A DNA stretch of 64,000 nt from Thiodiazotropha sp040507005. Its GTDB lineage: Bacteria; Pseudomonadota; Gammaproteobacteria; Chromatiales; Chromatiaceae. Shown here piece after piece: positions 51,278-60,459 of the stretch. The position numbers and the translations under genes are program-made. Every line of letters starts with the position of its first letter. Positions within the stretch are counted from its first letter, which is position 1. Under the pieces are notes generated by a model. The model saw only the letters and a program-made list of their open reading frames with translations. It searched no databases and was not told the DNA's origin. The stretch spans positions 1-64,000 of the forward strand of contig JBEVVS010000072.1 in NCBI GenBank assembly GCA_040507005.1, in the 5' to 3' direction.

Positions 51278-53740
51278 ATGAGTAACGACAAAGCCGCGAA
51301 AAAAGCCGCAAAACCTGACTTGGTTCAAACATTCCTGAATCAAGTCCCGGGCAGGGTCTCTGCAATCCTGGAGAATTGGCACCAACTGGTACACAGCGAC
51401 TGGAAAGGCAAACATCTGGATACGCTGATTGAACGCATCACTACCCTGAATGAATCCGGGACCAAATTCGGTGTGCCGCAGATTGCACAGAGTGGAAAAT
51501 CCCTGATTTCCCATCTCGGCGACTATCACGGCACTGGTTTGAAGCCACAGCACGACGATGTTGTGGCATTGGACGGTTTGGTGCATGCCTTCAAAGATGC
51601 AGCCATCCAAGCCTGTAACCAACAGGCGGAACTGCTTGCCAGCAAAGCCGCGGAGACTGATGAGGAGGTACCGCAGCTGGCTACCGACCAGAAGGTTTTT
51701 ATTCTCGGCGTCGATGAAGCACTGGCTGCGAATCTGACCCGACATCTGCAAGTCAATCAATTTGACGTTGAGTATCTCACCGATGTGGAACAGGTTATTC
51801 ATCACTATGAGATCAATCCAGACGATTCAAGCATACTGATCAGCCATGTGGATAGGCTGACTGAGCTCTTCCCGGAATCGAAAAAGGGCGGGTTGTGGAA
51901 TAAGAACAATGGGCTCCCCGGCATGCCCGTGGCCTTTGTCGCCGACAATTCGGATCTCAAAACGCGTCTCTCCGCCATGCGGGTGGATGCCAGTGCCTAC
52001 TGGGTAAAACCGGTCGATCCCTATCTGGCGGCAAAACGCATCCACGAACTCTCATCCACCCATTCTCATACCGCCTATCGTGTCCTGATCGTCGAGGACG
52101 ACCCGGCCCAGGCGGACTTTGCCGATGCAATTTTAAGCAAGGCCAATTTCGAATGCCGAAGTGTCATAGATCCATTACAAGTGATGGATGTGTTGCAGGA
52201 GTTCAAACCGGATTTGATCCTTATGGATCTCTACATGCCGGAAGCAAGCGGCACTGAACTGACCACTGTTATCCGCGAGGAGAACGAGTTTCTCGATGTG
52301 CCGATCGTATTTCTTTCCGGTGAGCAGGATCTCGACAAGCAGTTGAGCGCGCTAAGTTTCGGTGGCGAGGACTTTCTCTCCAAGCCAATCGCACCCAAAC
52401 ATCTCATCACGACTGTCACCAACCGCATCCGCCGAGCACGTCAACTCAGCCACCGTCTTCACGGCCATACCCGAGGCGAAAAAGAGACAGGTCTGCACTC
52501 CCGCAACTATCTGCTCGAGCGTCTTGATGCCTTGTTGCAATCTGAATCGCCTATCGATGAAATCACGGGAATCTTCTACATTCAGATCGACAATCCGGAG
52601 GAGCTGATCCAATCGGTGGGTATCGGCGGCCTGGATGCTGTGCTCGCGGTGGTTGCCGATCATCTCAAACAGCAGTTGCAGAGCCAGGATATATTGACCC
52701 GCTTTGGTGACAACAGTCTGAGCCTGCTTGCCTTACGTCCTACCCAGGAGGAGTTGCAATCCCTGGGCGAAACCCTGTGTCATTCCGCATCGAAGCAGAT
52801 CATCGAAGTCGAGAACACCACCGTCGGTGTCACACTGAGCATCGGCATCTACCCGGTTGAGACGAATAATCACGATTCTCGCTCAATTATCGCCCACGCT
52901 CAGATCGCCAGCCGAAATGCCCAGGAGGATGGCGGCAACCAAATCAAGTTCGTTGAAATTGAGGTGGCGACCCAGGATCAGACAGGTGAAGGCGACGCTC
53001 AAGATATGGGTTCTTTGATCGAAGATGCCCTTGAGCATGACTATTTCGACATCTACTTCCAGCCAATCGTGGCCCTCCAGGGCAGCACCCAGGCCCACTA
53101 TCAGACCCTGCTTCGACTCAAGGAGCCCGATGGCAAACTACACCGTGCCGCGGAGTTCATCCCCAAGGCCGAGGAGTTGGGATTGATCAGCAAGGTCGAT
53201 CACTGGACCACCCGGCGAGCAGTACATGCCATCAGTGATCATAAACACCAGGGCAATGATCTGCATCTATTCGTTTCCCAGTCCACGGATCTGTTGGAAA
53301 ACATGGAACGTCTCACCTGGCTGCAGGAAAAGCATCGTCAAGGACAGATCTACAAAGATACCCTGACATTCGAGTTCAACATCAATGATGTGGCCAGAAA
53401 CCTGAAATCCGCCAAAATCTGTTTCGATGTCCTGAACAAGTTGGGCATCACATCCCTGCTGACCCGCGTCACCCTTACAGCGGATACCGAGCGGGTAATA
53501 GAACATCTTCCAATTCACTATATCAAGCTCGATTTCAATCTCTTGCAGGATCCTGAACAAGGTCTCAAGGAGCTCATAGAACTTGCCCATGAAAAAGGTA
53601 TCAAAGTTATAGCTCCGCAGGTTGAGGACCCACGTAGCATTGCCGTGCTGTGGAGCAGTGGCACCGATTATGTACAGGGGAATTTCGTACAGCGACCGGA
53701 AAGCAATCTGATCTACGATTTTAACGAGTCCGTACTCTGA
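51278..53740 (+). CDS. Response regulator with degenerate GGDEF and EAL domains
   Basis: An 820-residue multidomain protein. Residues 1-120 are helical and of unknown type (Hpt-like); about 135-260 a pseudo-receiver domain (KVFILGVDEALAAN) without a conserved phospho-Asp; about 266-385 a full receiver (VLIVEDD, DLILMDLYMP with Asp near 315, and Lys in FLSKPIAP). A GGDEF-type domain follows at about 420-570 with GDNSL near 477 where GGDEF should be, then an EAL-type domain at about 580-815 with QTLLRL where EALLR should be. Both enzyme motifs are lost, so a c-di-GMP binding or protein-binding role like that of FimX is likelier than synthesis or hydrolysis. Single gene. Confidence 0.82.
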   Translation: MSNDKAAKKAAKPDLVQTFLNQVPGRVSAILENWHQLVHSDWKGKHLDTLIERITTLNESGTKFGVPQIAQSGKSLISHLGDYHGTGLKPQHDDVVALDGLVHAFKDAAIQACNQQAELLASKAAETDEEVPQLATDQKVFILGVDEALAANLTRHLQVNQFDVEYLTDVEQVIHHYEINPDDSSILISHVDRLTELFPESKKGGLWNKNNGLPGMPVAFVADNSDLKTRLSAMRVDASAYWVKPVDPYLAAKRIHELSSTHSHTAYRVLIVEDDPAQADFADAILSKANFECRSVIDPLQVMDVLQEFKPDLILMDLYMPEASGTELTTVIREENEFLDVPIVFLSGEQDLDKQLSALSFGGEDFLSKPIAPKHLITTVTNRIRRARQLSHRLHGHTRGEKETGLHSRNYLLERLDALLQSESPIDEITGIFYIQIDNPEELIQSVGIGGLDAVLAVVADHLKQQLQSQDILTRFGDNSLSLLALRPTQEELQSLGETLCHSASKQIIEVENTTVGVTLSIGIYPVETNNHDSRSIIAHAQIASRNAQEDGGNQIKFVEIEVATQDQTGEGDAQDMGSLIEDALEHDYFDIYFQPIVALQGSTQAHYQTLLRLKEPDGKLHRAAEFIPKAEELGLISKVDHWTTRRAVHAISDHKHQGNDLHLFVSQSTDLLENMERLTWLQEKHRQGQIYKDTLTFEFNINDVARNLKSAKICFDVLNKLGITSLLTRVTLTADTERVIEHLPIHYIKLDFNLLQDPEQGLKELIELAHEKGIKVIAPQVEDPRSIAVLWSSGTDYVQGNFVQRPESNLIYDFNESVL

Positions 53741-53792
53741 CCTCCCTTTCGAGTCACCGTCATGTCTCGCTGAGGGGATAGGGAGCCGTAGC

Positions 53793-54176
53793 ATGATAAA
53801 ACGTCAACCATACACCCTGCTTCTGCTGCTGTTGCTGCTGGTCTCAATGCCTGCCATCTCGGCTGAGGATCAAAGAGCCTATCCCCGACCTGTGGAACCT
53901 CTCTATGAAGCCGGGGATGAAGCGCTGGACTGCAGGCAGCTGGAACAGCGACTGTCAGAGCTCGAAGGCCACGCCTACAGTGCCAAACCGGGATTCTACG
54001 AAGACCCCTATACCGGTGCTTCCATCTGGATCGGCTCCCTCTGGATACCGGGCGCACTCAGTTATCTGGGCTATTCCGCAGTCGCCGAATATCAGGAGAA
54101 TGATCGTCTTCACCATACCCAGAGTCGTATCGAGGGGTTGCGACGGATGAAGGCCAAACTTCGTTGCCATGAGTAG
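53793..54176 (+). CDS. Hypothetical exported small protein
   Basis: A 127-residue protein with a signal peptide (residues 1-24, ending SAEDQ), a short helical region (CRQLEQRLSELEGHAY), one hydrophobic stretch (SIWIGSLWIPGALSYLGYSAV) near 75-95 that may be a membrane helix, and a basic tail. Two Cys residues. Its stop overlaps the exporter start by eight bases, which suggests joint translation. Role unknown, maybe an accessory of the exporter. Confidence 0.6.
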   Translation: MIKRQPYTLLLLLLLLVSMPAISAEDQRAYPRPVEPLYEAGDEALDCRQLEQRLSELEGHAYSAKPGFYEDPYTGASIWIGSLWIPGALSYLGYSAVAEYQENDRLHHTQSRIEGLRRMKAKLRCHE

Positions 54177-55980
54177 CGATGGCTTACGCGAGAGGGAATA
54201 CCGCTGGAGTGAACTGATCGAGATGGTGCTGCGGCACCGCCGCAAACTCGTTGCCGCCAATCTGATTGCCATCCTCGGCGCTATCGCCGCCGTACCCGTT
54301 CCCCTGCTGATCCCTCTGCTGGTCGATGAAGTGCTGCTAAACCAGCCCGGACGGGCGGTTGCCGTCATGAATGGCCTCTTTCCCCAGGCCTGGCACGGAC
54401 CGGTGCTATACATTCTCGCCATCCTGGCTCTCACCCTGATCCTGCGTCTACTCGCCCTTGTCTTCGGTGTCTGGCAGACCTGGCAATTCACCTGCATTGG
54501 CAAGGATGTCATCTACCGTATCCGACGGAATCTGCTCCTCAGGCTAGAGCGTATTTCCATGTCCGCCTACGAAACCATGGGCAGCGGCACCGTCGCCTCC
54601 CACCTGGTCACCGATCTGGAGGCGGTGGACAATTTTGTCAGCATCACCACCAGCAAGTTTCTGGTGGCCTCGTTGAGTATCATCGGCACCGCCATTGTAT
54701 TGCTCTGGATCAACTGGGCCCTGGCCCTGTTCATCCTCCTGCTTAATCCCTTGGTGATCTATATCACCACCCTCTTCGGTCACAAGGTCACACACCTCAA
54801 GAAGCAGGAAAATTCAGCCTTCCAATTGTTCCAGGAATCCCTGGAAGAGACCTTGGACGCCATCCAGCAGATTCGCGCCAGTAACCGGGAGCGACACTAT
54901 ATTCGACGTATCATCGACAAGGCAGACCATATTCGCCACCATTCCGCCGCGTTCACCTGGAAGAGCGACGCGGCGAATCGCCTCTCCTTCATGGTCTTCA
55001 TGTTCGGTTTCGATATCTTTCGTGCTGTCAGCATGTTCATGGTGCTTTGGTCTGACCTGACCATAGGCGAGATGCTAGGGGTCTACGCCTACCTCTGGTT
55101 CATGATGGGGCCGGTGCAAGAGGTGTTGAACATCCAGTATGCCTACAATGGCGCACGCGCTGCTCTCAGCCGGATCAATGATATGCTCAGGGTCGACCTT
55201 GAACCGATCTATCCGCACAAGCACAATCCCTTCCAAGGCAAAGCCACCGTCGGCCTGCGTCTTGAGGATATCCAGTTTGCCTATGGCGACGGCTCGACCG
55301 TCTTGAACAACGTCAACCTGGATATCAAAGCCGGTGAAAAGGTCGCCTTTGTCGGTGCCAGCGGCGGCGGCAAGACCACCTTGGTACAGATCCTATTGGG
55401 TCTCTATCCGGTCAAGTCGGGACGGGTGTTGTTTGACGGCATCGCTGTGGATGAGATCGGCATGGATGTGGTGCGGGATCATGTCGCCACCGTGTTACAG
55501 CACCCTGCTCTACTCAATGACAGCGTCAGAATCAACCTCACCCTGGGTCGCGATATGGAAGACGAGAAACTTTGGCAGGCCCTGGAGATTGCGCAACTGA
55601 AGCAGACCATACAAGCCATGGATCAGGGCCTGGAAACGATGATCGGCCGTTTTGGTATCCGTCTCTCCGGCGGCCAGCGGCAACGTCTCGCCGTGGCGCG
55701 TATGGTATTGACCGATCCCAAGGTGGTGATTCTCGACGAGGCCACCTCTGCCCTCGATACCACAACGGAAAGCAATCTCCATGACGCGCTACAGGATTTT
55801 CTACAGGGCAGAACCACGATCATCATTGCACATAGATTGAGCGCGGTAAAACAGGCGGATCGGGTACTGGTGTTCGAAAACGGACAGGTAGTGGAAGAGG
55901 GTCGCCATGAAGAATTGCTGCAGAACAATGGCCTCTACACTTCTCTTTACGGACGCCAGGAACCCCATAACCAGACCTGA
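54169..55980 (+). CDS. ABC exporter, MsbA-like (permease plus ATPase)
   Basis: A 603-residue half-transporter. The N-terminal six-helix ABC_membrane domain is followed by an ATP-binding domain with Walker A GASGGGKTT near 395-404, signature LSGGQRQR near 500-507 and Walker B VVILDEATSALD near 519-530, plus the H-loop His in IIAHRLS near 549. It resembles lipid or polysaccharide exporters (MsbA group), but the substrate is unknown. It shares eight bases with the exported small protein before it. Convergent with thpR, 46 bases apart. Confidence 0.85.
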   Translation: MSSDGLREREYRWSELIEMVLRHRRKLVAANLIAILGAIAAVPVPLLIPLLVDEVLLNQPGRAVAVMNGLFPQAWHGPVLYILAILALTLILRLLALVFGVWQTWQFTCIGKDVIYRIRRNLLLRLERISMSAYETMGSGTVASHLVTDLEAVDNFVSITTSKFLVASLSIIGTAIVLLWINWALALFILLLNPLVIYITTLFGHKVTHLKKQENSAFQLFQESLEETLDAIQQIRASNRERHYIRRIIDKADHIRHHSAAFTWKSDAANRLSFMVFMFGFDIFRAVSMFMVLWSDLTIGEMLGVYAYLWFMMGPVQEVLNIQYAYNGARAALSRINDMLRVDLEPIYPHKHNPFQGKATVGLRLEDIQFAYGDGSTVLNNVNLDIKAGEKVAFVGASGGGKTTLVQILLGLYPVKSGRVLFDGIAVDEIGMDVVRDHVATVLQHPALLNDSVRINLTLGRDMEDEKLWQALEIAQLKQTIQAMDQGLETMIGRFGIRLSGGQRQRLAVARMVLTDPKVVILDEATSALDTTTESNLHDALQDFLQGRTTIIIAHRLSAVKQADRVLVFENGQVVEEGRHEELLQNNGLYTSLYGRQEPHNQT

Positions 55981-56026
55981 TGTACCCTTCCATAAGCCAT
56001 TCTGCCAGGCCGGTTTCGCCTCAGTT

Positions 56027-56551
56027 TTACTCATCCAACGCCCATCGTCTCAACACCTGATAGCGGGTTGTTGAGTGACCTGGATTTGCGGAAGATGCCA
56101 AAACAAACTCTTTCACCTGCCAGAGGATGGGTTGCGCCAGTTGCGCCGGAACAACTTGACGTGCCTTCCTGTAGAGGGTGACATGAGGCTTATAGTCACG
56201 CCGCTCCGGTTCGTGACCACACCCCATAAGAGCGTTATTTAAATCGGCGACCAATTGGCTGAGCGGTTTGGGGGTCTGCGCTGGTGAAGCCCAGAAGATC
56301 CTTGGCCTGGACCAGTAACCGGTACGGTCGATGGACAACTGGAAGGACGGCACCCTGATCGAATCAGCAACCTCTTCGACACAACGCCTTTGAGAAGGCC
56401 CTATCTGACCAAGGAATACAACGGTTATATGAAGATCATCCGCTGTGTGGCGGCGCCCTTCACCCGGTTGTGAAGCATCAGCCAACCCATTCAGCCGATC
56501 ACGCACCGTCTCATCAGGCCACAGGGCAAAGAAATAGCGCTCTCCACTCAT
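56027..56551 (-). CDS. thpR: RNA 2',3'-cyclic phosphodiesterase
   Basis: A 174-residue LigT/2H phosphoesterase. Both HxTx motifs are present: LHITVVFLG near 41-49 and YKPHVTLYRK near 122-131. It opens 2',3'-cyclic phosphate ends of RNA (ThpR) in vitro. The ATG at 56551 is preferred to the TTG a codon earlier. Last gene of the long minus-strand operon, 21 bases after pncC. Confidence 0.92.
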   Translation of the reverse strand: MSGERYFFALWPDETVRDRLNGLADASQPGEGRRHTADDLHITVVFLGQIGPSQRRCVEEVADSIRVPSFQLSIDRTGYWSRPRIFWASPAQTPKPLSQLVADLNNALMGCGHEPERRDYKPHVTLYRKARQVVPAQLAQPILWQVKEFVLASSANPGHSTTRYQVLRRWALDE

Positions 56552-56572
56552 CAACCTGACGTCCTCTATCGA

Positions 56573-57073
56573 TCAACCACGCAATAAATGTTCAAGTTCT
56601 TGCAAGGCATGAACAACCGCCTGCCAACGCACCTGGTTGCGATCTCCAGTGAAACATTGCCGATCTGCTTTCCCCTCACCTCCCTTGATCTGCCAGGCAA
56701 AGTAGACGGTACCCACCGGTTTTTCCGCACTGCCGCCGGCGGGTCCGGCGATACCGCTGATCGCTATCGCAACCTCGGCGCCACTCTGCCTGAGCGCCCC
56801 TTGCGCCATCTCTAAGACACAGGCTTCGCTGACGGCGCCGAATTGCTGCAGGACCCCCCTGGAGACCCCCAACATCTCCTGCTTGGCCTGGTTGCTGTAT
56901 GTGACATATCCACGATCGAACCAATCGCTGCTTCCCGCCAGGTCGGTCAATATCTTGGCCAGCCAGCCGCCGGTACAGGACTCTGCCACAACCAGGCGAT
57001 GACCCTGCTGGCGCAGATAGCCGGCACAAGTTGTGGTTCTCTGTGTAACGGCCTGTACCGATAAAGCGTCCAT
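56573..57073 (-). CDS. pncC: Nicotinamide-nucleotide amidohydrolase
   Basis: A 166-residue CinA C-terminal-type enzyme that deamidates NMN to nicotinate mononucleotide in NAD recycling. Marks are VVAESCTGGWLAKILTDLAGSS (Ser-Cys active region) near 30-51, GYVTYSNQAKQEMLGV and IAISGIAGPAGGSAEKPVGTVYF near 104-126. It usually precedes recA, but recA is not here. It starts directly at the stop of the amphi-Trp gene (zero gap) and is read with it. Confidence 0.93.
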   Translation of the reverse strand: MDALSVQAVTQRTTTCAGYLRQQGHRLVVAESCTGGWLAKILTDLAGSSDWFDRGYVTYSNQAKQEMLGVSRGVLQQFGAVSEACVLEMAQGALRQSGAEVAIAISGIAGPAGGSAEKPVGTVYFAWQIKGGEGKADRQCFTGDRNQVRWQAVVHALQELEHLLRG

Positions 57074-57349
57074 CTACTTCACTTTCACCTTCAGGTGTTT
57101 GCTCTTTTTCGGCCGCTCCGTTTCAACCTGCCAGGTAATCCGCAAATTGATACGATGCCGCTCTTCATCCTGGGTGGCGGTGACTTTCAGCTGCAATAAT
57201 CCATCCGGTTGCATAATCATCTCACCGTCCTCGTCGCTGAAGGCCAATTTGCCTTTGGCGATACCTTGTGAGATCGCTTTTAACAGTGCCTGAATGGAAT
57301 CTTTATCCTGCAAAGATTCATGGCGGAAATTTTTCTTGCCTTGTCTCAT
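57074..57349 (-). CDS. Amphi-Trp domain protein
   Basis: A 91-residue protein. The frame runs back to 57466, but the ATG at 57349 gives the expected domain start (FRHESLQDKDSIQALLKAI). The pattern of alternating hydrophobic and charged strands ending in ITWQVE matches the amphi-Trp domain, a small domain named for its amphipathic strands and C-terminal Trp, which is known from proteins near HprK-related kinase/ATP-grasp (GAK) loci. The tail is Lys-rich. It sits between the metallophosphoesterase (61 bases) and pncC (0 bases). Function unknown. Confidence 0.8.
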   Translation of the reverse strand: MRQGKKNFRHESLQDKDSIQALLKAISQGIAKGKLAFSDEDGEMIMQPDGLLQLKVTATQDEERHRINLRITWQVETERPKKSKHLKVKVK

Positions 57350-57410
57350 CGCTATTTTCCCGGTGTACTTCGATGCCTGTCTGTTTAGCTCGGAATGGGT
57401 CAGAGGTTCG

Positions 57411-58757
57411 CTAGGTAAAGGATTTCTGATCAAACACTTTGATATGGGGATAGTCGCTACTGACACCCATCACCAGGCGCTTGGGATGGATGATGGTCAC
57501 TGCAGCACCCTCCCCCTTCAATCCCTCTTTCTTACGACTGTAACGATCCAATGTGGCATCGCATTCAAAATGGATCATCCCTTTTCGCAGCATGATACGC
57601 TGTCCATGATGGCGATTGGCATGGCCATGCACAATGGTGTAGATCCCCGCCTCGTTCATCAACTTAATCCCCTTGCGCGTAAGCGGCATATCCACATCCC
57701 TGTATTTGGTACGGATCAGGTTGGCCATGGGCCCATAGTAGAACTCAAAGATCTCATCATCGATACTCTCCCTGAACTCGCGATTGACGTACTTGATGCC
57801 TTTACGCTTGATCAGCTTCGCCATTCTGTCATCTATGCCTGCATGCACAAACAGAAATGAACCTTGACGATAGACCAGTCTCATCTGTTTGAAAAACCAC
57901 CCGAATTCACCACTGGGTGTGAGAAACAGCTCCTGCCATTTCATTACTGCAGCATACACATGACGCAGGCTCAGGCCTACCGCCTTACAATCTGACTCAA
58001 AGGCATCGATTTTCTCCTGCAGACGCTTCAGCTCCTTGGCCATGCGCTTGTCCGGCATCACCCAGCTCGCCATTTTGGGAAACTCTTTGAACCAGCGCTT
58101 CGGGGGATAAAGGATACGGCGGCAGGTGCGGCTGGGGGGAATACCCTGTAAGGCACTCTTGTCCTGCAGGTACTCATCCACGATCTCCCGCAGCATGGGT
58201 ATGACTTTACTCCCCATACGAATAAAAAAATGGTCATGGCGGGGATCGGGATCCATACCGACCGATGCGATACCCAGTTTAATGCGCAGATCGTGATTAC
58301 CTGCGAGCAACACCACTTTCGCACCCAGTTTTCTAAGCTGTTGTATCACCCGCAACAGTTTCAAATTGCTGGGACCTTTGTCGAAACAGTCTCCTCCGAT
58401 CACAAAGATGGCATCTTTGCCCTGAGTCGTCAGCTTCAGTGCAGAGGCCTTTTTACCTGTCTTCCTCACCCCCCCGGAAGCCACCAGGGAGGCGACAAAG
58501 GCATCCGCGTCGGCGTGCAGGTCGGAGAAAAAATAGTGCTTGTGTTTCGGCCACCGCCACTCACCCTGGTTCACCACTTCTCTCAACAGCATTTCCGTCG
58601 AGATACGCTGCCCCCGCTCCTTGACCACCGATAGGCGCCTGCCCGAGAGCCATGCTTCACCGTCTGTGGGCAGATCCACATCAAGCCATTTCAAGCCCTT
58701 GTAAACCGGCAGATACTTATTGTGAGGTCTAGCGTCGTTATTGTTCTTAGTCGTCAA
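57411..58757 (-). CDS. Metallophosphoesterase
   Basis: A 448-residue calcineurin-like enzyme. The metal-binding motifs are complete: FFSDLHADADAF near 75, VIGGDCFDKGPSNL near 117, LLAGNHDLR near 151 and the late VHGHANRHHG near 374. A long helical insert lies between the third and fourth (about 190-300). The N-terminal 70 residues are an extra domain. The TTG at 58757, with GGAG six bases before it, fits best; the ATG at 58814 has no ribosome site. It overlaps the histidine phosphatase gene by 11 bases. The substrate is unknown; the operon points to a phosphate ester or diphosphate. Confidence 0.82.
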   Translation of the reverse strand: MTTKNNNDARPHNKYLPVYKGLKWLDVDLPTDGEAWLSGRRLSVVKERGQRISTEMLLREVVNQGEWRWPKHKHYFFSDLHADADAFVASLVASGGVRKTGKKASALKLTTQGKDAIFVIGGDCFDKGPSNLKLLRVIQQLRKLGAKVVLLAGNHDLRIKLGIASVGMDPDPRHDHFFIRMGSKVIPMLREIVDEYLQDKSALQGIPPSRTCRRILYPPKRWFKEFPKMASWVMPDKRMAKELKRLQEKIDAFESDCKAVGLSLRHVYAAVMKWQELFLTPSGEFGWFFKQMRLVYRQGSFLFVHAGIDDRMAKLIKRKGIKYVNREFRESIDDEIFEFYYGPMANLIRTKYRDVDMPLTRKGIKLMNEAGIYTIVHGHANRHHGQRIMLRKGMIHFECDATLDRYSRKKEGLKGEGAAVTIIHPKRLVMGVSSDYPHIKVFDQKSFT

Positions 58758-59460
58758 ATGAGTCTCCACTGGAACGGATTTTCCAGTCTCCGGTAAGATG
58801 CTGCCAGCTCCCATCCGGCAGACGCTCGAGAAAGACCGGCCGGCAGTGATACATACTCACCGCCGCGATCCGCTCAAAGGGCAATACACCGAGATGGTGA
58901 GCCGCATGGCGGAAGGCCGCGCCATGTCCCACAAACAGCTTCACCGTATCCACTTCCACTTGTGCCTGCAGCGCCGACAGGCGCAGCTCTAGATGCCCGG
59001 CCACCCGTGCGCCGGCATCCATCAGGGACTCTGCTCCTTGAAGCGGCAGCCGGTAGTGGCTGTCAGACTTCCAACCTTTTGGCGGCGATGGAAAACGGGG
59101 ATCGTCCCTGAGCACCGACTCGATCTGTGGCAAGCTCAGGTTGGCCGCTGAACCCAATGATCGTTCAGCCAAGGCGTCGAAGGACTCGATCTGCAACCTG
59201 TCTTGACGGCCGATCTGCAATCCCCGGCACAACACCTCGGCAGTCTGCCAGCCACGCAACAGCCGTGAGCTGTCGATCACCGGATGCAATGACCATTTGA
59301 ACATCTCGAGAATACCTTCAACCAGGGTTACCGAGCGCTCCGCCTGTTCAGCGCCTGGCTTGGTCAAAGGAAAGGGCTGCAGGGCACTCGGGGTATCCGG
59401 CAGTTGCTGATACTCACCATGACGCAACAGGGCGGCTATCAGCCTAGCCTTAATCGCCAT
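58747..59460 (-). CDS. Histidine phosphatase-family protein
   Basis: A 237-residue branch 1 histidine phosphatase (phosphoglycerate mutase fold). The catalytic RHG is in ALLRHGEYQQ near 10-19, a second active arginine region in SSRLLRGWQTAEVL near 64-77, and the second catalytic His in LFVGHGAAFRHA near 179-190. The substrate could be a phosphohistidine or a small phosphate ester. Second histidine phosphatase domain of this operon. Nine bases after the SixA-Nudix gene. Confidence 0.82.
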   Translation of the reverse strand: MAIKARLIAALLRHGEYQQLPDTPSALQPFPLTKPGAEQAERSVTLVEGILEMFKWSLHPVIDSSRLLRGWQTAEVLCRGLQIGRQDRLQIESFDALAERSLGSAANLSLPQIESVLRDDPRFPSPPKGWKSDSHYRLPLQGAESLMDAGARVAGHLELRLSALQAQVEVDTVKLFVGHGAAFRHAAHHLGVLPFERIAAVSMYHCRPVFLERLPDGSWQHLTGDWKIRSSGDSFDD

Positions 59461-59469
59461 TTAAAAAAC

Positions 59470-60435
59470 CTAATCTTTCAGTTGCTTGGCCAGGGCTTGA
59501 ATCATCGGTTTCAATTCCGCCTGTTTGACCCGTTTGATTGCCAGTTTCGGCGGCAACCACTCGCGTCCGCGATGATTCTCCTGCCACTCCTTTTCCGGCA
59601 ATTCCCGGGTGACCCGCATCGGGTAAACCTTCACCGTGCATTCAGCACCCCATTTATCATAGGTATAGGTGCCCACCGGCTTTTCCGCCACCTCCCCTTC
59701 GACGCCCGCCTCCTCAAGGGCCTCTTTGGCAGCCGAGTCCTGCAGACTCAAGGCGGGCTCGCTGATCCCTTTTGGCAATACCCAATGCTTGCGTTTACTC
59801 GACATGACCACCAGGATTTCAACCTTGCCATCCTTGATCCGGTAGGGAATCACAGAGGATTGCTTGTAATAGTAGGCGGGTCGATCCCGCATCTCGCTGC
59901 CATGTTCGTCGGGATAGGGAAATTTCTTATCCATGCTGGATGGACGCACGATGGATATCAGATTGCCGTCTCCACGCTTCAGCTCGCTCCAATCATCCGG
60001 CATTTCAATCATCACCAGAGTGGAGGTAGGCACCAACTTGCCGTCGCTTGGCAAGGGGATGCGTTCACCCTGCAGATACTCTGTGAGCATCTCCAAGCCG
60101 GGGTTGTGTCCCACCAGCATGACCCGTTTGCTTTCAGGGGGCACCTCAGAGAGGACCCGCAGCAACTCATCCACATTGGCGGCATAGATGCGTCGGTCCT
60201 CTTGGATGGCTCTCGCGTCGCCACCCATGGTCTTGACCGTTTTCTGGGCTGTTACGATTGCCCGCTCGGCAGGCGAACTGACGACATGGTCAGGCTGCAG
60301 CTGTTGTTGCAACAGCCATACCCCCATGCGCTGCGCCCCACGTTTGCCTCGATCTTTGAGCGGACGTTTGAAATCCTCCACCTGTTGACTCCAGTCGGAC
60401 TTTCCATGTCTGAGCAACATCAACTCTCTAGCCAT
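59470..60435 (-). CDS. SixA-type histidine phosphatase fused to a Nudix hydrolase
   Basis: A 321-residue two-domain protein. Residues 1-160: SixA-like phosphatase with LMLLRHGKSDW at 5-15, SSPAERAIVTAQKT, and the second His in LVGHNPGLEML near 106-116. Residues 185-321: Nudix domain with the box GISEPALSLQDSAAKEAL then EEAG near 223-244, where the usual Arg is Lys and the first Glu is shifted, as in the diadenosine/inositol polyphosphate (DIPP) style of Nudix enzymes. Fusions of the two domains are known, for example mycobacterial MutT1, but there the Nudix part comes first. A role on pyrophosphate-bearing small molecules is inferred. Operon neighbours are the HprK-related kinase and a second phosphatase. 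Confidence 0.85.
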   Translation of the reverse strand: MARELMLLRHGKSDWSQQVEDFKRPLKDRGKRGAQRMGVWLLQQQLQPDHVVSSPAERAIVTAQKTVKTMGGDARAIQEDRRIYAANVDELLRVLSEVPPESKRVMLVGHNPGLEMLTEYLQGERIPLPSDGKLVPTSTLVMIEMPDDWSELKRGDGNLISIVRPSSMDKKFPYPDEHGSEMRDRPAYYYKQSSVIPYRIKDGKVEILVVMSSKRKHWVLPKGISEPALSLQDSAAKEALEEAGVEGEVAEKPVGTYTYDKWGAECTVKVYPMRVTRELPEKEWQENHRGREWLPPKLAIKRVKQAELKPMIQALAKQLKD

Positions 60436-60459
60436 TGTCTGTTCGCCTCATACATTCGA

